Of a DNA stretch of 64,000 nucleotides, positions 7,618 to 16,746 are shown piece after piece. This stretch comes from Flavobacterium fryxellicola (GTDB lineage Bacteria; Bacteroidota; Bacteroidia; Flavobacteriales; Flavobacteriaceae): NCBI RefSeq assembly GCF_900143245.1, contig NZ_FRDK01000001.1:248001-312000 (forward strand), given 5' to 3'. The notes under the pieces are model-generated. The model searched no databases. It saw only the letters and a list, made by a program, of their open reading frames with translations, and had not been told where the DNA came from. The translations under genes were made by a program, and so were the position numbers. Positions within the stretch are counted from its first letter, which is position 1, and every line of letters begins with the position of its first letter.

Positions 7618-10392
7618 CTATCTGTACAAATTTTTATCAAAAATCATTCGTAAAGCATCTGCCTGACGGCGTTTTGCTCTTGTATAACTTCCTGAGGCAG
7701 GAGCTGCGTATGCTTTTAACGATGCTAATCTCCATTTTACTAAATCGAAATTCATCAACATGAAACTATAGGCTCCCATATTTTTAGGCTCTTCTTGTGC
7801 CCAAACATAATCGTCAGCATTTGGATATTTAGCAATAATATCTTTTAATTGCTCCACAGGCAATGGAAATAATTGTTCGATTCTGACTACCGCTACATCA
7901 TTTCTACCAAGATTTTCTCTTTCAGCGGTAATGTCGTAGTAGAATTTTCCGGTACAGAAAACTAGTGTTTTTACCTCCTCTTTATTCACCGTACTGTCAT
8001 CAAAAGTTTCTTGAAAAGTACCCGTTGCAAACTCTTCAACTGTAGAAACCACTCTTGGATCACGCAACAAACTTTTTGGTGTAAATACAATAAGTGGTTT
8101 ACGGAAAGTTGTTTTCATTTGTCTTCTTAGCAAGTGATAGAAGTTGGCTGGTGTTGTACAATCGGCAACATACATATTATGTCTGGCACAAAGTTGTAAA
8201 AAGCGCTCCATTCTAGCAGAAGAATGCTCTGCTCCCTGTCCTTCATATCCATGAGGCAACAACAAAACAATTCCGTTCTGGTTGTTCCATTTATCTTCTC
8301 CACAAGAGATGTATTGGTCAATCATGATTTGGGCTCCATTACCAAAATCTCCAAACTGAGCTTCCCAAATGGTAAGGGTATTTGGATTGGCCAAGGCATA
8401 ACCATAATCAAATCCTAAAACACCATATTCAGATAAAAGTGAATTGAATATATTAAATTTACCCGTTGCACCTTCTAGGCTACTGATCAATGTTACTTCC
8501 TCTTCTGAATCTTCTACTTTAACAACCGCATGACGGTGAGAGAAGGTCCCGCGCTCCACATCTTGTCCGGAAATACGAACATCATATCCCTCTTTTAACA
8601 AGGAACCATAAGCTAAATGTTCGGCCATAGCCCAATCCAACTTGTTCGTTTCGAAAAACATTGTTTTTCTATCATTGATCAGTTTTTGAATTTTGCTGAT
8701 GAATTTTTTATCTGCAGGTAGGTTACAAATAGCATTTGCCACCTCCGTAAGACCAGCTATGGGGAACGTAGTATCTACTTTTTTTAGCATTTCAACATCA
8801 GAAACTTGCTCGAAACCTTTCCATTCATTTTTCATGAATGGCGTAATTATGGTTACATCCTTCTTGCGAGATTCTTCTAAATTCACCTCTAATTTTGATT
8901 TGTATTCGTGCTCTAATCCTTTTACAAAAGTGTTGTCAATTACTCCATCTGCAAGTAATTTTTCCATGTAAATATCTCTTGGATTTTTGTGTTTAGCAAT
9001 GATTTTATACAATACGGGTTGTGTAAAACGAGGTTCATCCCCTTCGTTGTGCCCGTATTTTCTATACCCTAATAAATCAATAAACACATCGCGACCAAAT
9101 TCCATTCTAAAATCCAATGCAAATGACATGGCGTGTACTACGGCTTCAGCGTCATCTGCATTTACGTGCAGCACTGGAGAAAGCGTTACTTTAGCAATAT
9201 CCGTGCAATAGGTAGATGACCGTGCATCAAGGTAATTAGTGGTAAATCCTACTTGATTATTAATTACAATATGAATGGTACCACCTGTTTTATAACCGTC
9301 CAGTTGCGCCATTTGTACAATTTCATACAAAATTCCCTGACCTGCAATTGCGGCATCCCCGTGAACGGCGATTGGCAATACTTTAGAGAAATCATTTGGG
9401 AAGTATTTGTCTTGTTTTGCCCTTGTGATTCCTTCGATTACAGCACCTACTGTTTCAAGGTGCGAAGGGTTAGGAGCCAAATTAATATTGATTTTTTTAC
9501 CTGTACTACTTACTTTATCAGCCGTTAGCCCCAAGTGGTACTTTACATCCCCATCAAAATATTCTTGATCGTAATCTTTACCGTCAAACTCGCCGAAAAT
9601 GTCTTGCGTTGACTTGCCAAAAATATTGGCCAAAACATTCAACCGACCACGGTGTGCCATTCCCATTACAAATTGTTCTACCCCTTTTTCAGCTGCTTTT
9701 TCTATTAAAGCATCCAAAGCTGGAATAATTGATTCTCCACCTTCAAGTGAAAAACGTTTTTGACCTACATATTTTGTGTGCAAAAAGTTTTCAAAAGAAA
9801 CAGCTTGGTTCAATTTATTCAGAATTGATTTTTTTTCATCTGAAGAAAAATTAGGCTGATTGTCGTTGACCCCTAATTTTTTCTGAATCCATTCTACAAT
9901 TTCTGGCTTGCGGATGTACATGTACTCCACCCCAATATGCTGACAATATATAGTTTCAAGGTGAGCTATAATTTCCTGAAGGGTACACGGTTGTCTATTA
10001 ATGGCCTTTGCGGCGTCAAACACAGTGTTCAAATCTGTGGAGGAAAGTCCAAAATTAGTGATTTCAAGTGTTGGCGATGTAGTACGTCTTTCTCGAACCG
10101 GATTTGTTTTAGTAAACAAATGGCCGCGGGAACGATATCCATCAATCAATTTCAATACATTGAACTCTTTTTGAAGTTTATCAGAGACCAAGCTTACATC
10201 TGTATTATTAGAGGCAAAATTTGCTATTTGTTCGACCGGATTTTCCTCATTGTAAGTCGTCATCCCAAAGTCAAAACCTTGAAAAAAACTTCTCCAACTT
10301 GGCTCTACGCTATCTGGATTCTCTAAATATTGATCGTATAATTGTGCGAAAAATTCTGTGTGTGCTGCGTTTAAAAATGAAAACCTATCCAT
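7618..10392 (-). CDS. odhA: 2-oxoglutarate dehydrogenase E1 component
   Basis: 924 residues, full length for the thiamine-diphosphate-dependent E1o. The N-terminus has the E1o-specific segment FLNAAHTEFFAQLYDQYLENP used for E2 contact, then the active-site segments MGMAHRGRLNVLAN, HGDAAIAGQG and INNQVGFTTN. The C-terminal transketolase-like part has SSLEGATGKFN and LPHGYEGQGAEHSSAR. It decarboxylates 2-oxoglutarate and passes the succinyl group to OdhB. Its promoter region upstream contains TACTTTTG on the minus strand (10433-10440). The gene is divergent from the small outer-membrane protein at 10513. Confidence 0.96.
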   Translation of the reverse strand: MDRFSFLNAAHTEFFAQLYDQYLENPDSVEPSWRSFFQGFDFGMTTYNEENPVEQIANFASNNTDVSLVSDKLQKEFNVLKLIDGYRSRGHLFTKTNPVRERRTTSPTLEITNFGLSSTDLNTVFDAAKAINRQPCTLQEIIAHLETIYCQHIGVEYMYIRKPEIVEWIQKKLGVNDNQPNFSSDEKKSILNKLNQAVSFENFLHTKYVGQKRFSLEGGESIIPALDALIEKAAEKGVEQFVMGMAHRGRLNVLANIFGKSTQDIFGEFDGKDYDQEYFDGDVKYHLGLTADKVSSTGKKININLAPNPSHLETVGAVIEGITRAKQDKYFPNDFSKVLPIAVHGDAAIAGQGILYEIVQMAQLDGYKTGGTIHIVINNQVGFTTNYLDARSSTYCTDIAKVTLSPVLHVNADDAEAVVHAMSFALDFRMEFGRDVFIDLLGYRKYGHNEGDEPRFTQPVLYKIIAKHKNPRDIYMEKLLADGVIDNTFVKGLEHEYKSKLEVNLEESRKKDVTIITPFMKNEWKGFEQVSDVEMLKKVDTTFPIAGLTEVANAICNLPADKKFISKIQKLINDRKTMFFETNKLDWAMAEHLAYGSLLKEGYDVRISGQDVERGTFSHRHAVVKVEDSEEEVTLISSLEGATGKFNIFNSLLSEYGVLGFDYGYALANPNTLTIWEAQFGDFGNGAQIMIDQYISCGEDKWNNQNGIVLLLPHGYEGQGAEHSSARMERFLQLCARHNMYVADCTTPANFYHLLRRQMKTTFRKPLIVFTPKSLLRDPRVVSTVEEFATGTFQETFDDSTVNKEEVKTLVFCTGKFYYDITAERENLGRNDVAVVRIEQLFPLPVEQLKDIIAKYPNADDYVWAQEEPKNMGAYSFMLMNFDLVKWRLASLKAYAAPASGSYTRAKRRQADALRMIFDKNLYR

Positions 10393-10512
10393 AATGTTTA
10401 GTGAATATACCTTTTTTGTTAAAATAGTTTCGCAAAAGTACGATAATACAATAAATTTCTAATTTATTTTAAGATACTTTTACATTGAATATTGTTAAAA
10501 AACTAGAAACTT

Positions 10513-11055
10513 ATGACAAAGAATTGCTTTTTGAATTATTCCAAATCATTTTTGGTGATAATCACTGTGTTTTTTTCAAGTTGTCTCTTTGCACAACAAA
10601 ATGATGTGCCTGTGCAATTGGAAAATCAGTTTTGGAGAAATGTACAATTTGGAGGTGGTATCGGCTTAGGTTTTGGCTCAGGCTATACCGATATTTCAGT
10701 GGCGCCAAGTGTCATTTATAATTTCAATGAATATGTCGCTTTAGGTGTTGGGTTACAGTACAAATATTTAAAACAAAAGGATTTTTACGCTTCGCATTTA
10801 TATGGAGGAAGTGTAATAGGTCTTTTTAATCCCCTACCTGAAATCCAACTTTCGGCTGAACTAGAACAATTAAGAGTGAATGTAAATTTAGATGGATCCA
10901 ATAGCAATTCAGAAAATTACTGGAATACAGCATTATTTATAGGCGCTGGTTATCGATCTGGAAATGCCACAATTGGCGCCCGTTACAATGTTTTGACGGA
11001 TAAAAACAATATATACGGCAGCGCATTTATGCCTTTTATCAGATTCTACTTTTAA
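10513..11055 (+). CDS. Small outer-membrane beta-barrel protein
   Basis: 180 residues with an N-terminal signal sequence (hydrophobic FLVIITVFFSSCLFA, cleavage near residue 27). The rest is glycine-rich alternating strands (FGGGIGLGFGSGYTDISVAPSVIYNF...LGVGLQYKY) ending in FMPFIRFYF, an aromatic outer-membrane-barrel terminus. No enzyme motif is present. Flavobacterial homologues beside odhA are sometimes labelled alpha-ketoglutarate decarboxylase, as I recall; nothing in this sequence supports that. Ten bases separate it from the phoD-like gene, so they probably share an operon. Confidence 0.72.
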   Translation: MTKNCFLNYSKSFLVIITVFFSSCLFAQQNDVPVQLENQFWRNVQFGGGIGLGFGSGYTDISVAPSVIYNFNEYVALGVGLQYKYLKQKDFYASHLYGGSVIGLFNPLPEIQLSAELEQLRVNVNLDGSNSNSENYWNTALFIGAGYRSGNATIGARYNVLTDKNNIYGSAFMPFIRFYF

Positions 11056-11064
11056 ATACATCCC

Positions 11065-12396
11065 ATGAAAAAAATCATATTTTTACTTTCAATTTTATTT
11101 ATAAATTTAAGTTTTGCGCAAAACTCTATTTTACAATCTGGCCCTATGGTAGGCTATTGTGAAATGAAAGAAGCTGTCATTTGGCTTCAAACCAATAAAA
11201 ACGCTACTATCAAAGTAGAATACTCTACAACTGACAATCCGTCTAAAGTCTTTCATTCTGAGAATTACACTAGTTCAAAGGAGGTTGGATATACCTATCA
11301 TATTATTTTAGACCAATTACAACCTGGCAAAAAATACAAGTACACTGTTTTCATAGATAACAAAAAAATAATCTTGCCTTACGAAACTTCTTTTTCATCA
11401 AAAAAATTATGGGAATGGCGCAAGGACGCTCCTGATTTTACAATTGCTTTTGGCAGTTGCATGTATATTAACGAACCCGAACTCGATAGGCCAGGAAAAC
11501 CTTATGGTAGCGGATACACCATCTTTGAAAGCATTGCTAAAAAAAATCCAGATATCATGATTTGGGGCGGAGACAACACCTATTTAAGAGAATCGGATTG
11601 GGACAGTAAAACGGGGATTTATCACAGAAATACACACTCTAGATCGATTAAGGAAATTCAGCCTTTACTAGCAAAAACTCAAAATTTTGCTATTTGGGAC
11701 GATCATGATTATGGACCAGACAACAGTGACCGTAGCTTTTATAACAAACAAAGTACTCAAAAAGCTTTTAAAGATTTTTGGGCGAATAAATACTACGGAA
11801 TGAATCCAAATCAAAACGAAGGTGTTTTCTCTACTTTTACATGGGGAGACGCACAGTTTTTTCTAATCGACGGACGGTTTTTCAGGTCACCGGAAGCCCG
11901 AATTACAGGAGCTAAAACAATGTTAGGCACCACGCAGTTTGAATGGTTAATTGACGCATTAAGCGCATCGGAGGCGAGTTTTAAAATAGTGGTTATTGGT
12001 GGCCAAATTTTAAACACCGTACTCGATAGTGAAAACTACAGCCATTTTCCAGAAGAAAAAGAAAAACTACTCCAAGAAATTACAGCGAATAAGATTAAAG
12101 GTATTTTCTTTTTAAGTGGGGACAGGCATTTTGCTGAAATGTCAATGCTACCTAGAAATAACAGTTATCCCATTTATGACTGGACCGTTTCTCCATTAAC
12201 ATCTGGTGTTGCCTCTCAAAAGGTTTTAAGTGAAGATAATAAATACAAAGTTCCCGGAAGTGCCTTTGTACAGCATAATTTTGGTACCATCTCCTTTTTG
12301 GGTAACCAAGAAAACCGACAAATGAAACTTACTTTATTTGATGCAAACGGAAGTGAATTGTGGAACAAAACAATCTTAAAAAAGGAATTGCAATAA
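11065..12396 (+). CDS. phoD: PhoD-type alkaline phosphatase/phosphodiesterase, exported
   Basis: 443 residues with a signal peptide (MKKIIFLLSILFINLSFA). An N-terminal fibronectin-like PhoD domain (about 20-110) is followed by the metallophosphatase domain with AFGSCMY (about 129-135), WGGDNTYLRESDWDS, IWDDHDYGPDNSDRSF and, late, FLSGDRHFAEMS. These are the metal-binding blocks of PhoD enzymes, which release phosphate from phosphodiesters outside the cytoplasm. I see no obvious Pho box. The stop codon abuts the stop of the convergent gene at 12397. Confidence 0.85.
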   Translation: MKKIIFLLSILFINLSFAQNSILQSGPMVGYCEMKEAVIWLQTNKNATIKVEYSTTDNPSKVFHSENYTSSKEVGYTYHIILDQLQPGKKYKYTVFIDNKKIILPYETSFSSKKLWEWRKDAPDFTIAFGSCMYINEPELDRPGKPYGSGYTIFESIAKKNPDIMIWGGDNTYLRESDWDSKTGIYHRNTHSRSIKEIQPLLAKTQNFAIWDDHDYGPDNSDRSFYNKQSTQKAFKDFWANKYYGMNPNQNEGVFSTFTWGDAQFFLIDGRFFRSPEARITGAKTMLGTTQFEWLIDALSASEASFKIVVIGGQILNTVLDSENYSHFPEEKEKLLQEITANKIKGIFFLSGDRHFAEMSMLPRNNSYPIYDWTVSPLTSGVASQKVLSEDNKYKVPGSAFVQHNFGTISFLGNQENRQMKLTLFDANGSELWNKTILKKELQ

Positions 12397-12747
12397 CTAA
12401 TACTTATTTCTAAACCATACTTTTTGCCATTCTCTTTTCAAAATTAAAAAGGCAACTTGCTCAGCGAGGATAACTAAATCAGAACCGTCTAGTTTTTTTA
12501 TTTCCTCTTCGGATACATCTATGATATAAAGCAAATTGAGATATTCGGCAAACTTGTACTGAATAAGTCGGTAAATTTTTTCATGCAACTGCATTTTCAA
12601 TTCCTCTGGAGTACTGCTCAAGGCAAGGTCGATTGCTTCATTAGCCAAATTGAAATCCTTGTTTATTTGTTCAATTAATTTCAAATATAAATTTTCACCT
12701 TCAGCTTCGGTAAGCAATAAATCGGTATTTTTTGGAACTATAAACAT
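12397..12747 (-). CDS. Small conserved protein of unknown function
   Basis: 116 residues, acidic and probably all-helical (long amphipathic stretches such as LKLIEQINKDFNLANEAIDLAL and LHEKIYRLIQYKFAEYLNLLYIIDVSEEEI). No signal peptide or span, so cytoplasmic. I do not recognise a domain. It ends exactly where the PhoD gene ends on the other strand and is followed upstream by a short intergenic micro-repeat and then the polyprenyl synthase on the same strand. Confidence 0.65.
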   Translation of the reverse strand: MFIVPKNTDLLLTEAEGENLYLKLIEQINKDFNLANEAIDLALSSTPEELKMQLHEKIYRLIQYKFAEYLNLLYIIDVSEEEIKKLDGSDLVILAEQVAFLILKREWQKVWFRNKY

Positions 12748-12749
12748 TT

Positions 12750-12790
12750 GATTTCAGATTGTAGATTAACGATTGTAGATTTCAGATTTG
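12750..12790 (-). repeat. AAATCTGAAATC micro-repeat, copy 1
   Basis: On the minus strand it reads CAAATCTGAAATCTACAATC then GTTAATCTACAATCTGAAATC. It closely matches stretches in the nuoD-nuoE and nuoF-nuoG gaps and lies immediately upstream of the ATG at 12747. Confidence 0.6.
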
Positions 12791-12936
12791 CATAAATAGC
12801 CTTAATTTTTGATTACAGAAACAAGACTATCTATTTAAGTAATGGCTCTTTTTATTAGTGGACTTTTCGATTTGCAGAAATTATTTCTAAATAACAAATG
12901 TACTATTGCTGAAATCTAAAGTCAAAAGTCTACAAT

Positions 12937-13911
12937 TTATACTTTTCTTCCCATCAATCTTTGTCCAAACGCTTTTAGCATTTCCTTTTTATCGGCACTA
13001 ATATTCATTTGATCCAAAGTTTGAAAAGCCTTCAACGTAAAATCTTGTATCGCATCCTGTGTTGCTTTTGAAGCACCCGATGTATCAAACAACGTTTTTA
13101 CACGTGCTATTTTTTCGGTACTGTCCTCAGGCTGGATAGAAAATAAGTTTTTCAATTCCTCTGCTTCCTCTTGTTTTGAAAAAGCAACTGCTTTAAGATA
13201 CAAATATGTTTTCTTGTTTTCTATAATATCGCCACCCACTTGCTTTCCAAAGGTTTCTGGATTGCCAAAAGCGTCCAGAAAATCATCCTGCAATTGAAAA
13301 GCCAAACCTAAATTCAGACCGAAGTCATATATTAAATTAGCGTTTTCAACAGAAGTTTCAGCAATAATAGCTCCCATTTTCATGGCTGCAGCAACGAGAA
13401 CGGCTGTTTTATATTGAATCATTTTTAGGTATTCCGCAATAGTAACATCATTTCGTTTTTCAAAATCAACGTCCCATTGTTGTCCTTCGCAAACTTCAAG
13501 TGCTGTTTTACTAAATAATTTTGCTAAATCTCTAAAAACAGTTGGTTCATATTGCTCGAAATATTGGTATGCCAAGATTAGCATCGCATCTCCAGATAAA
13601 ATCCCAGTATTTAAATTCCATTTTTCATGTACCGTTTCTTGTCCTCTTCGCAAAGGCGCATCATCCATAATATCATCATGAACTAAGGAGAAATTATGAA
13701 AAACTTCCACGGCCAATGCTGCCGGAAGTGCTTCCTTATAATCTGCATCAAAAATCTCCGCGGTCATTAATGTGAGGACTGGACGAATTCTTTTGCCGCC
13801 GAGATCCAAGATATAATGAATGGGCTCGTATAAATTTCTAGGCTCTTTGGTTTCATATTGTGATTGTAAATACGCTGAAAGAAACTCCTGATACTGATAA
13901 ATGGTATGCAT
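12937..13911 (-). CDS. Polyprenyl (farnesyl/geranylgeranyl) diphosphate synthase
   Basis: 324 residues of the trans-isoprenyl synthase fold. GGKRIRP at about residues 38-44 binds isopentenyl diphosphate; the first Asp-rich motif is DDIMD (79-83) followed by APLRRG; the second is QDDFLD near residue 207. It condenses isopentenyl units to C15-C20 or longer products for quinone and carotenoid synthesis. The residues just before the first motif are F, S, L, V and H, so chain length cannot be fixed by eye. No signal peptide. It is upstream of the small 116-residue protein and divergent from yceI. Confidence 0.88.
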   Translation of the reverse strand: MHTIYQYQEFLSAYLQSQYETKEPRNLYEPIHYILDLGGKRIRPVLTLMTAEIFDADYKEALPAALAVEVFHNFSLVHDDIMDDAPLRRGQETVHEKWNLNTGILSGDAMLILAYQYFEQYEPTVFRDLAKLFSKTALEVCEGQQWDVDFEKRNDVTIAEYLKMIQYKTAVLVAAAMKMGAIIAETSVENANLIYDFGLNLGLAFQLQDDFLDAFGNPETFGKQVGGDIIENKKTYLYLKAVAFSKQEEAEELKNLFSIQPEDSTEKIARVKTLFDTSGASKATQDAIQDFTLKAFQTLDQMNISADKKEMLKAFGQRLMGRKV

Positions 13912-13999
13912 AGAACAAATTTTTCGGCTAATTTACAGTATTCAATTTGCATTACAAACTCCGTTTCAGTATCAAATGTTAAATAAATCAAAATACATT

Positions 14000-14039
14000 G
14001 GAAACTATTTTGGTATTCAAAGTTTCCATCTTACATTTG
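14000..14039 (+). promoter_or_regulatory. Predicted TetR operator overlapping the yceI promoter
   Basis: GGAAACT-N14-AGTTTCC spans 14000-14027. A TTG inside it (14010-14012) and TACATTTG at 14032-14039, 19 bases apart, form a Bacteroidota-type promoter, so a bound repressor would cover the upstream promoter element. The same arrangement is found before tetR at 14688. Confidence 0.7.
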
Positions 14040-14123
14040 CATCCGAACTTTACCATTCAAAACCCTAATATTATCTTTTAAGCAAGTGTAAGCATCGTTT
14101 ACCTTTACTACACCCAACGAATT

Positions 14124-14645
14124 ATGAAAACCAAGTGGACCATTGACTCCAATCAATCTGATGTTTTGATTAAAATGAGACATTCGATAATTGCTTATTT
14201 AGCAGGATCAATAAACAAATTTAACGGCCACATTGATATTGAAAACAATGAAATCAAAGATGCCTCGATTGAATTTTTTTTGGATGTCAATACTAAAGAT
14301 GCTAAACTAGAGCAGATTGACTCTCATTTAAAAATGAAAGATTTGTTTGATGTCACTGCATATCCCATCATTAGCTTTAAATCTACTTCATTCGAAAAAG
14401 TAACAAAAAACATAAATTTTTTAAAAGGAAATTTAACGATTAAGAACATTACTAAAGCAGTTGAATTAGACGCAGAATTTATTGGGATAAATGCATACAA
14501 CGGTGATAAAAAAGCAGCATTTGAAATAACTGGAAAAATTAACCGTAAGGATTTTGACCTAACCTTTAATTCCTTCAATCAAAATAGCGGCTTGGCTTTG
14601 GGTCAGGACATTAAACTGATTGCTAACTTGGAATTTACAGTGTAA
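14124..14645 (+). CDS. YceI-family lipid-binding-like protein
   Basis: 173 residues, one YceI beta-barrel domain: the start MKTKWTIDSNQSDVLIKMRHSII, the repeated ASIEFFLDVNTKD strand pattern and HLKMKDLFD...YPIISFKSTSFE are typical. YceI proteins bind isoprenoid-like or other lipids and are normally exported, but this one has no signal peptide and begins directly with the mature domain, so it is predicted cytoplasmic. It shares an operator-like sequence with the downstream tetR operon, suggesting joint control by that regulator. Confidence 0.85.
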   Translation: MKTKWTIDSNQSDVLIKMRHSIIAYLAGSINKFNGHIDIENNEIKDASIEFFLDVNTKDAKLEQIDSHLKMKDLFDVTAYPIISFKSTSFEKVTKNINFLKGNLTIKNITKAVELDAEFIGINAYNGDKKAAFEITGKINRKDFDLTFNSFNQNSGLALGQDIKLIANLEFTV

Positions 14646-14687
14646 AGTGACAAGCTTAAGAAAAAGTTAAATAATTACAAATTTATC

Positions 14688-14727
14688 GGAAACTATTTTA
14701 GTGTCTAAAGTTTCCTTTGTACATTTG
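14688..14727 (+). promoter_or_regulatory. Predicted TetR operator overlapping the tetR-RND operon promoter
   Basis: GGAAACT-N14-AGTTTCC at 14688-14715, differing from the 14000 copy only in the 14-base centre, followed by TACATTTG at 14720-14727. It lies 75 bases before the tetR ATG and would give autoregulation. Confidence 0.7.
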
Positions 14728-14802
14728 TACTCTATTTTAAAATTTTAAAGCGTTGAATTTTAACCTAATGAAAAAACACTGAATTTATTTCAGCACAAAA
14801 AA

Positions 14803-15399
14803 ATGAAAGAGAAAATTATATTCAAAGCAAAAGAGATGTTTTTGAAATTAGGTTTCAAGAGTATTACTATGGATGATATTGCTAGTGAAATGTGTATTTC
14901 AAAAAAAACAATCTATAAATACTTTGCCAATAAAGAATTGTTGATTGAGGAAAGTGTTCAAGTCATTCACAAAGAAGTGCATGAACTTATAGATGAAGTA
15001 ATTTCTAAAAACTACAATGCTATTGAGGAAAATTTTGAATTCAGGCGCATGTTTGATAACATGTTTAAATCATCGGAAAGCTCCCCAATTTATCAACTAA
15101 AGAAGCATTACCCAGAAGTTTACAAAAACAACATTAAGTTTCAAATCGACGAATGTGAGTTTTGTTTTAGACAAAACATCGAAAAAGGAATTGCACAAGG
15201 ATTGTACAGAGAAGGGCTAAATGTAGAAGCGTATGTAAAGTTTTATTATTACTTAATTTTCAGTATTAACGAAAACACGCCGTCAGAAAGGGAAGCTTAC
15301 GTACTTGAATATGACGCACTAGAATACCATACAAGGGCAATGGCTACAGAAAAAGGAATTACCGAATTAGAAAAAAACTTACTTAATCCAATTACATAA
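14803..15399 (+). CDS. TetR/AcrR family transcriptional regulator
   Basis: 198 residues. The N-terminal 50 residues form the TetR helix-turn-helix: IIFKAKEMFLKLGFKSITMDDIASEMCISKKTIYKYFANKELL. The C-terminal part is helical ligand-binding sequence without recognisable family signature. It is the first gene of an operon with a complete RND efflux system, two bases before the TolC gene, the usual layout for a local pump repressor. The inverted repeats at 14000 and 14688 are the obvious candidate binding sites. The inducer is unknown. Confidence 0.92.
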   Translation: MKEKIIFKAKEMFLKLGFKSITMDDIASEMCISKKTIYKYFANKELLIEESVQVIHKEVHELIDEVISKNYNAIEENFEFRRMFDNMFKSSESSPIYQLKKHYPEVYKNNIKFQIDECEFCFRQNIEKGIAQGLYREGLNVEAYVKFYYYLIFSINENTPSEREAYVLEYDALEYHTRAMATEKGITELEKNLLNPIT

Positions 15400-15401
15400 C
15401 A

Positions 15402-16742
15402 ATGAAAAAAACAATTCTTTTAATAATTCTTTCATTTGCGCTGGGTGCCAATGCACAAGAAGTAAAATCGCTTACACTGAAAGAAGCCATAAACTACGCC
15501 TTAGAGAACAAAGCCGATGCTAAAAAAGCAAAACTCAAAGTAGAGAACAGCGAATATCAAATTCAAGAGGTACGTTCTAGAGCTTTACCTCAAATCTCGG
15601 CAAATGGCAATTTGACGTACAACCCTGTACTACAAACAACCGTTATTGATGGAGCAGGATTTGGACAGCCAGGAACTACGATTCAAGCTGCTTTTGGCCA
15701 ACCTTGGATTTCTACCGCTGGTGTTTCATTGACACAAGCCCTATTTGACCAAACGGTTTTTACGGGTTTGAAAGCGGCTAAATCGACTAGAGAGTTTTAC
15801 CAAATCAATGAACAATTAACAGAGGAACAAGTAATTGAGCGTGTGGCGAATAACTACTATCAAGTATATGTACAACGACAAAAACTTACGGTTATTGACA
15901 GCACGTTTAAAAATACCAACAAAGTAAAAAACATCATCAAAGGGCAATACGATAATGGTCTGGCCAAAAAAATTGATCTAGATCGAATTCTAGTAAAAAT
16001 TTCAAACATCAGCACGCAACGCCAGCAAGTATTGAATGCCGTACAAATTCAAGAAAACGCGCTGAAATTTTACATGGGAATGCCCATAGAAACTCAAATC
16101 GTGATCCCACAAACGGAATTTGAAGTGAGTCCACAATCGTTATCAGAAACTCCCAATACAGCGAACAGATCGGAATTTTTACTTTTGAAAAAGCAAGAAC
16201 AACTTTTGACCTATCAAAAAAAGGCAATCGAAGCCGGTTATTATCCTACTTTATCATTGAGCGCTGGATACAATTACATTGGTCAAGGGCCTAAAATGCC
16301 TATTGGTGGAAAACCAGCTGACGGCGTATATTGGTCTGATTTCTCTTCCATTGGTTTGAATTTAAAAGTACCCATTTTTACAGGATTTGGAACTCGTGCC
16401 AAAGTGAGACAAGCTGATGTTGATTTGCGTTCGATAAAAGAAGACTTGGTAGATACTAAATTATCGCTAGACTTGGCTTTCGCCAATGCAAAAACTCAAA
16501 TTGACAACAGCTTAACGACAATTACTAATCAAAAAGAAAATGCGCAATTAGCCAAGCAAGTTTTGGATAATACAAGAAATAATTATGTACAAGGATTAGC
16601 CTCATTGACTGATTTGCTAGACGCAGAAAACGCCTTGACTGAAGCACAAAACAACTATACATCAGCGATATTAGACTACAAACTAGCAGAAATACAATTA
16701 ATCAAATCAAAAGGAGAATTAAAAACACTTATAAATAACTAA
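15402..16742 (+). CDS. TolC-family outer-membrane efflux channel
   Basis: 446 residues with a signal peptide (MKKTILLIILSFALGANA). Two copies of the outer-membrane efflux domain are visible: SLTLKEAINYALENKADAKKAKLKV... in the first half and the coiled-coil region ...LLDAENALTEAQNNYTSAILDYKLAEIQLIKSKGEL at the end. It forms the trimeric exit duct of the RND pump encoded just downstream. It begins 2 bases after tetR and ends 4 bases before the membrane-fusion protein gene. Confidence 0.93.
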   Translation: MKKTILLIILSFALGANAQEVKSLTLKEAINYALENKADAKKAKLKVENSEYQIQEVRSRALPQISANGNLTYNPVLQTTVIDGAGFGQPGTTIQAAFGQPWISTAGVSLTQALFDQTVFTGLKAAKSTREFYQINEQLTEEQVIERVANNYYQVYVQRQKLTVIDSTFKNTNKVKNIIKGQYDNGLAKKIDLDRILVKISNISTQRQQVLNAVQIQENALKFYMGMPIETQIVIPQTEFEVSPQSLSETPNTANRSEFLLLKKQEQLLTYQKKAIEAGYYPTLSLSAGYNYIGQGPKMPIGGKPADGVYWSDFSSIGLNLKVPIFTGFGTRAKVRQADVDLRSIKEDLVDTKLSLDLAFANAKTQIDNSLTTITNQKENAQLAKQVLDNTRNNYVQGLASLTDLLDAENALTEAQNNYTSAILDYKLAEIQLIKSKGELKTLINN

Positions 16743-16746
16743 CAAA

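Noticed and set aside
7479..7763. Open frame of 94 codons on the plus strand between odhA and odhB
   Set aside because: It covers the dispersed hairpin element and overlaps the 3' end of odhA on the opposite strand; the peptide shows no family features.
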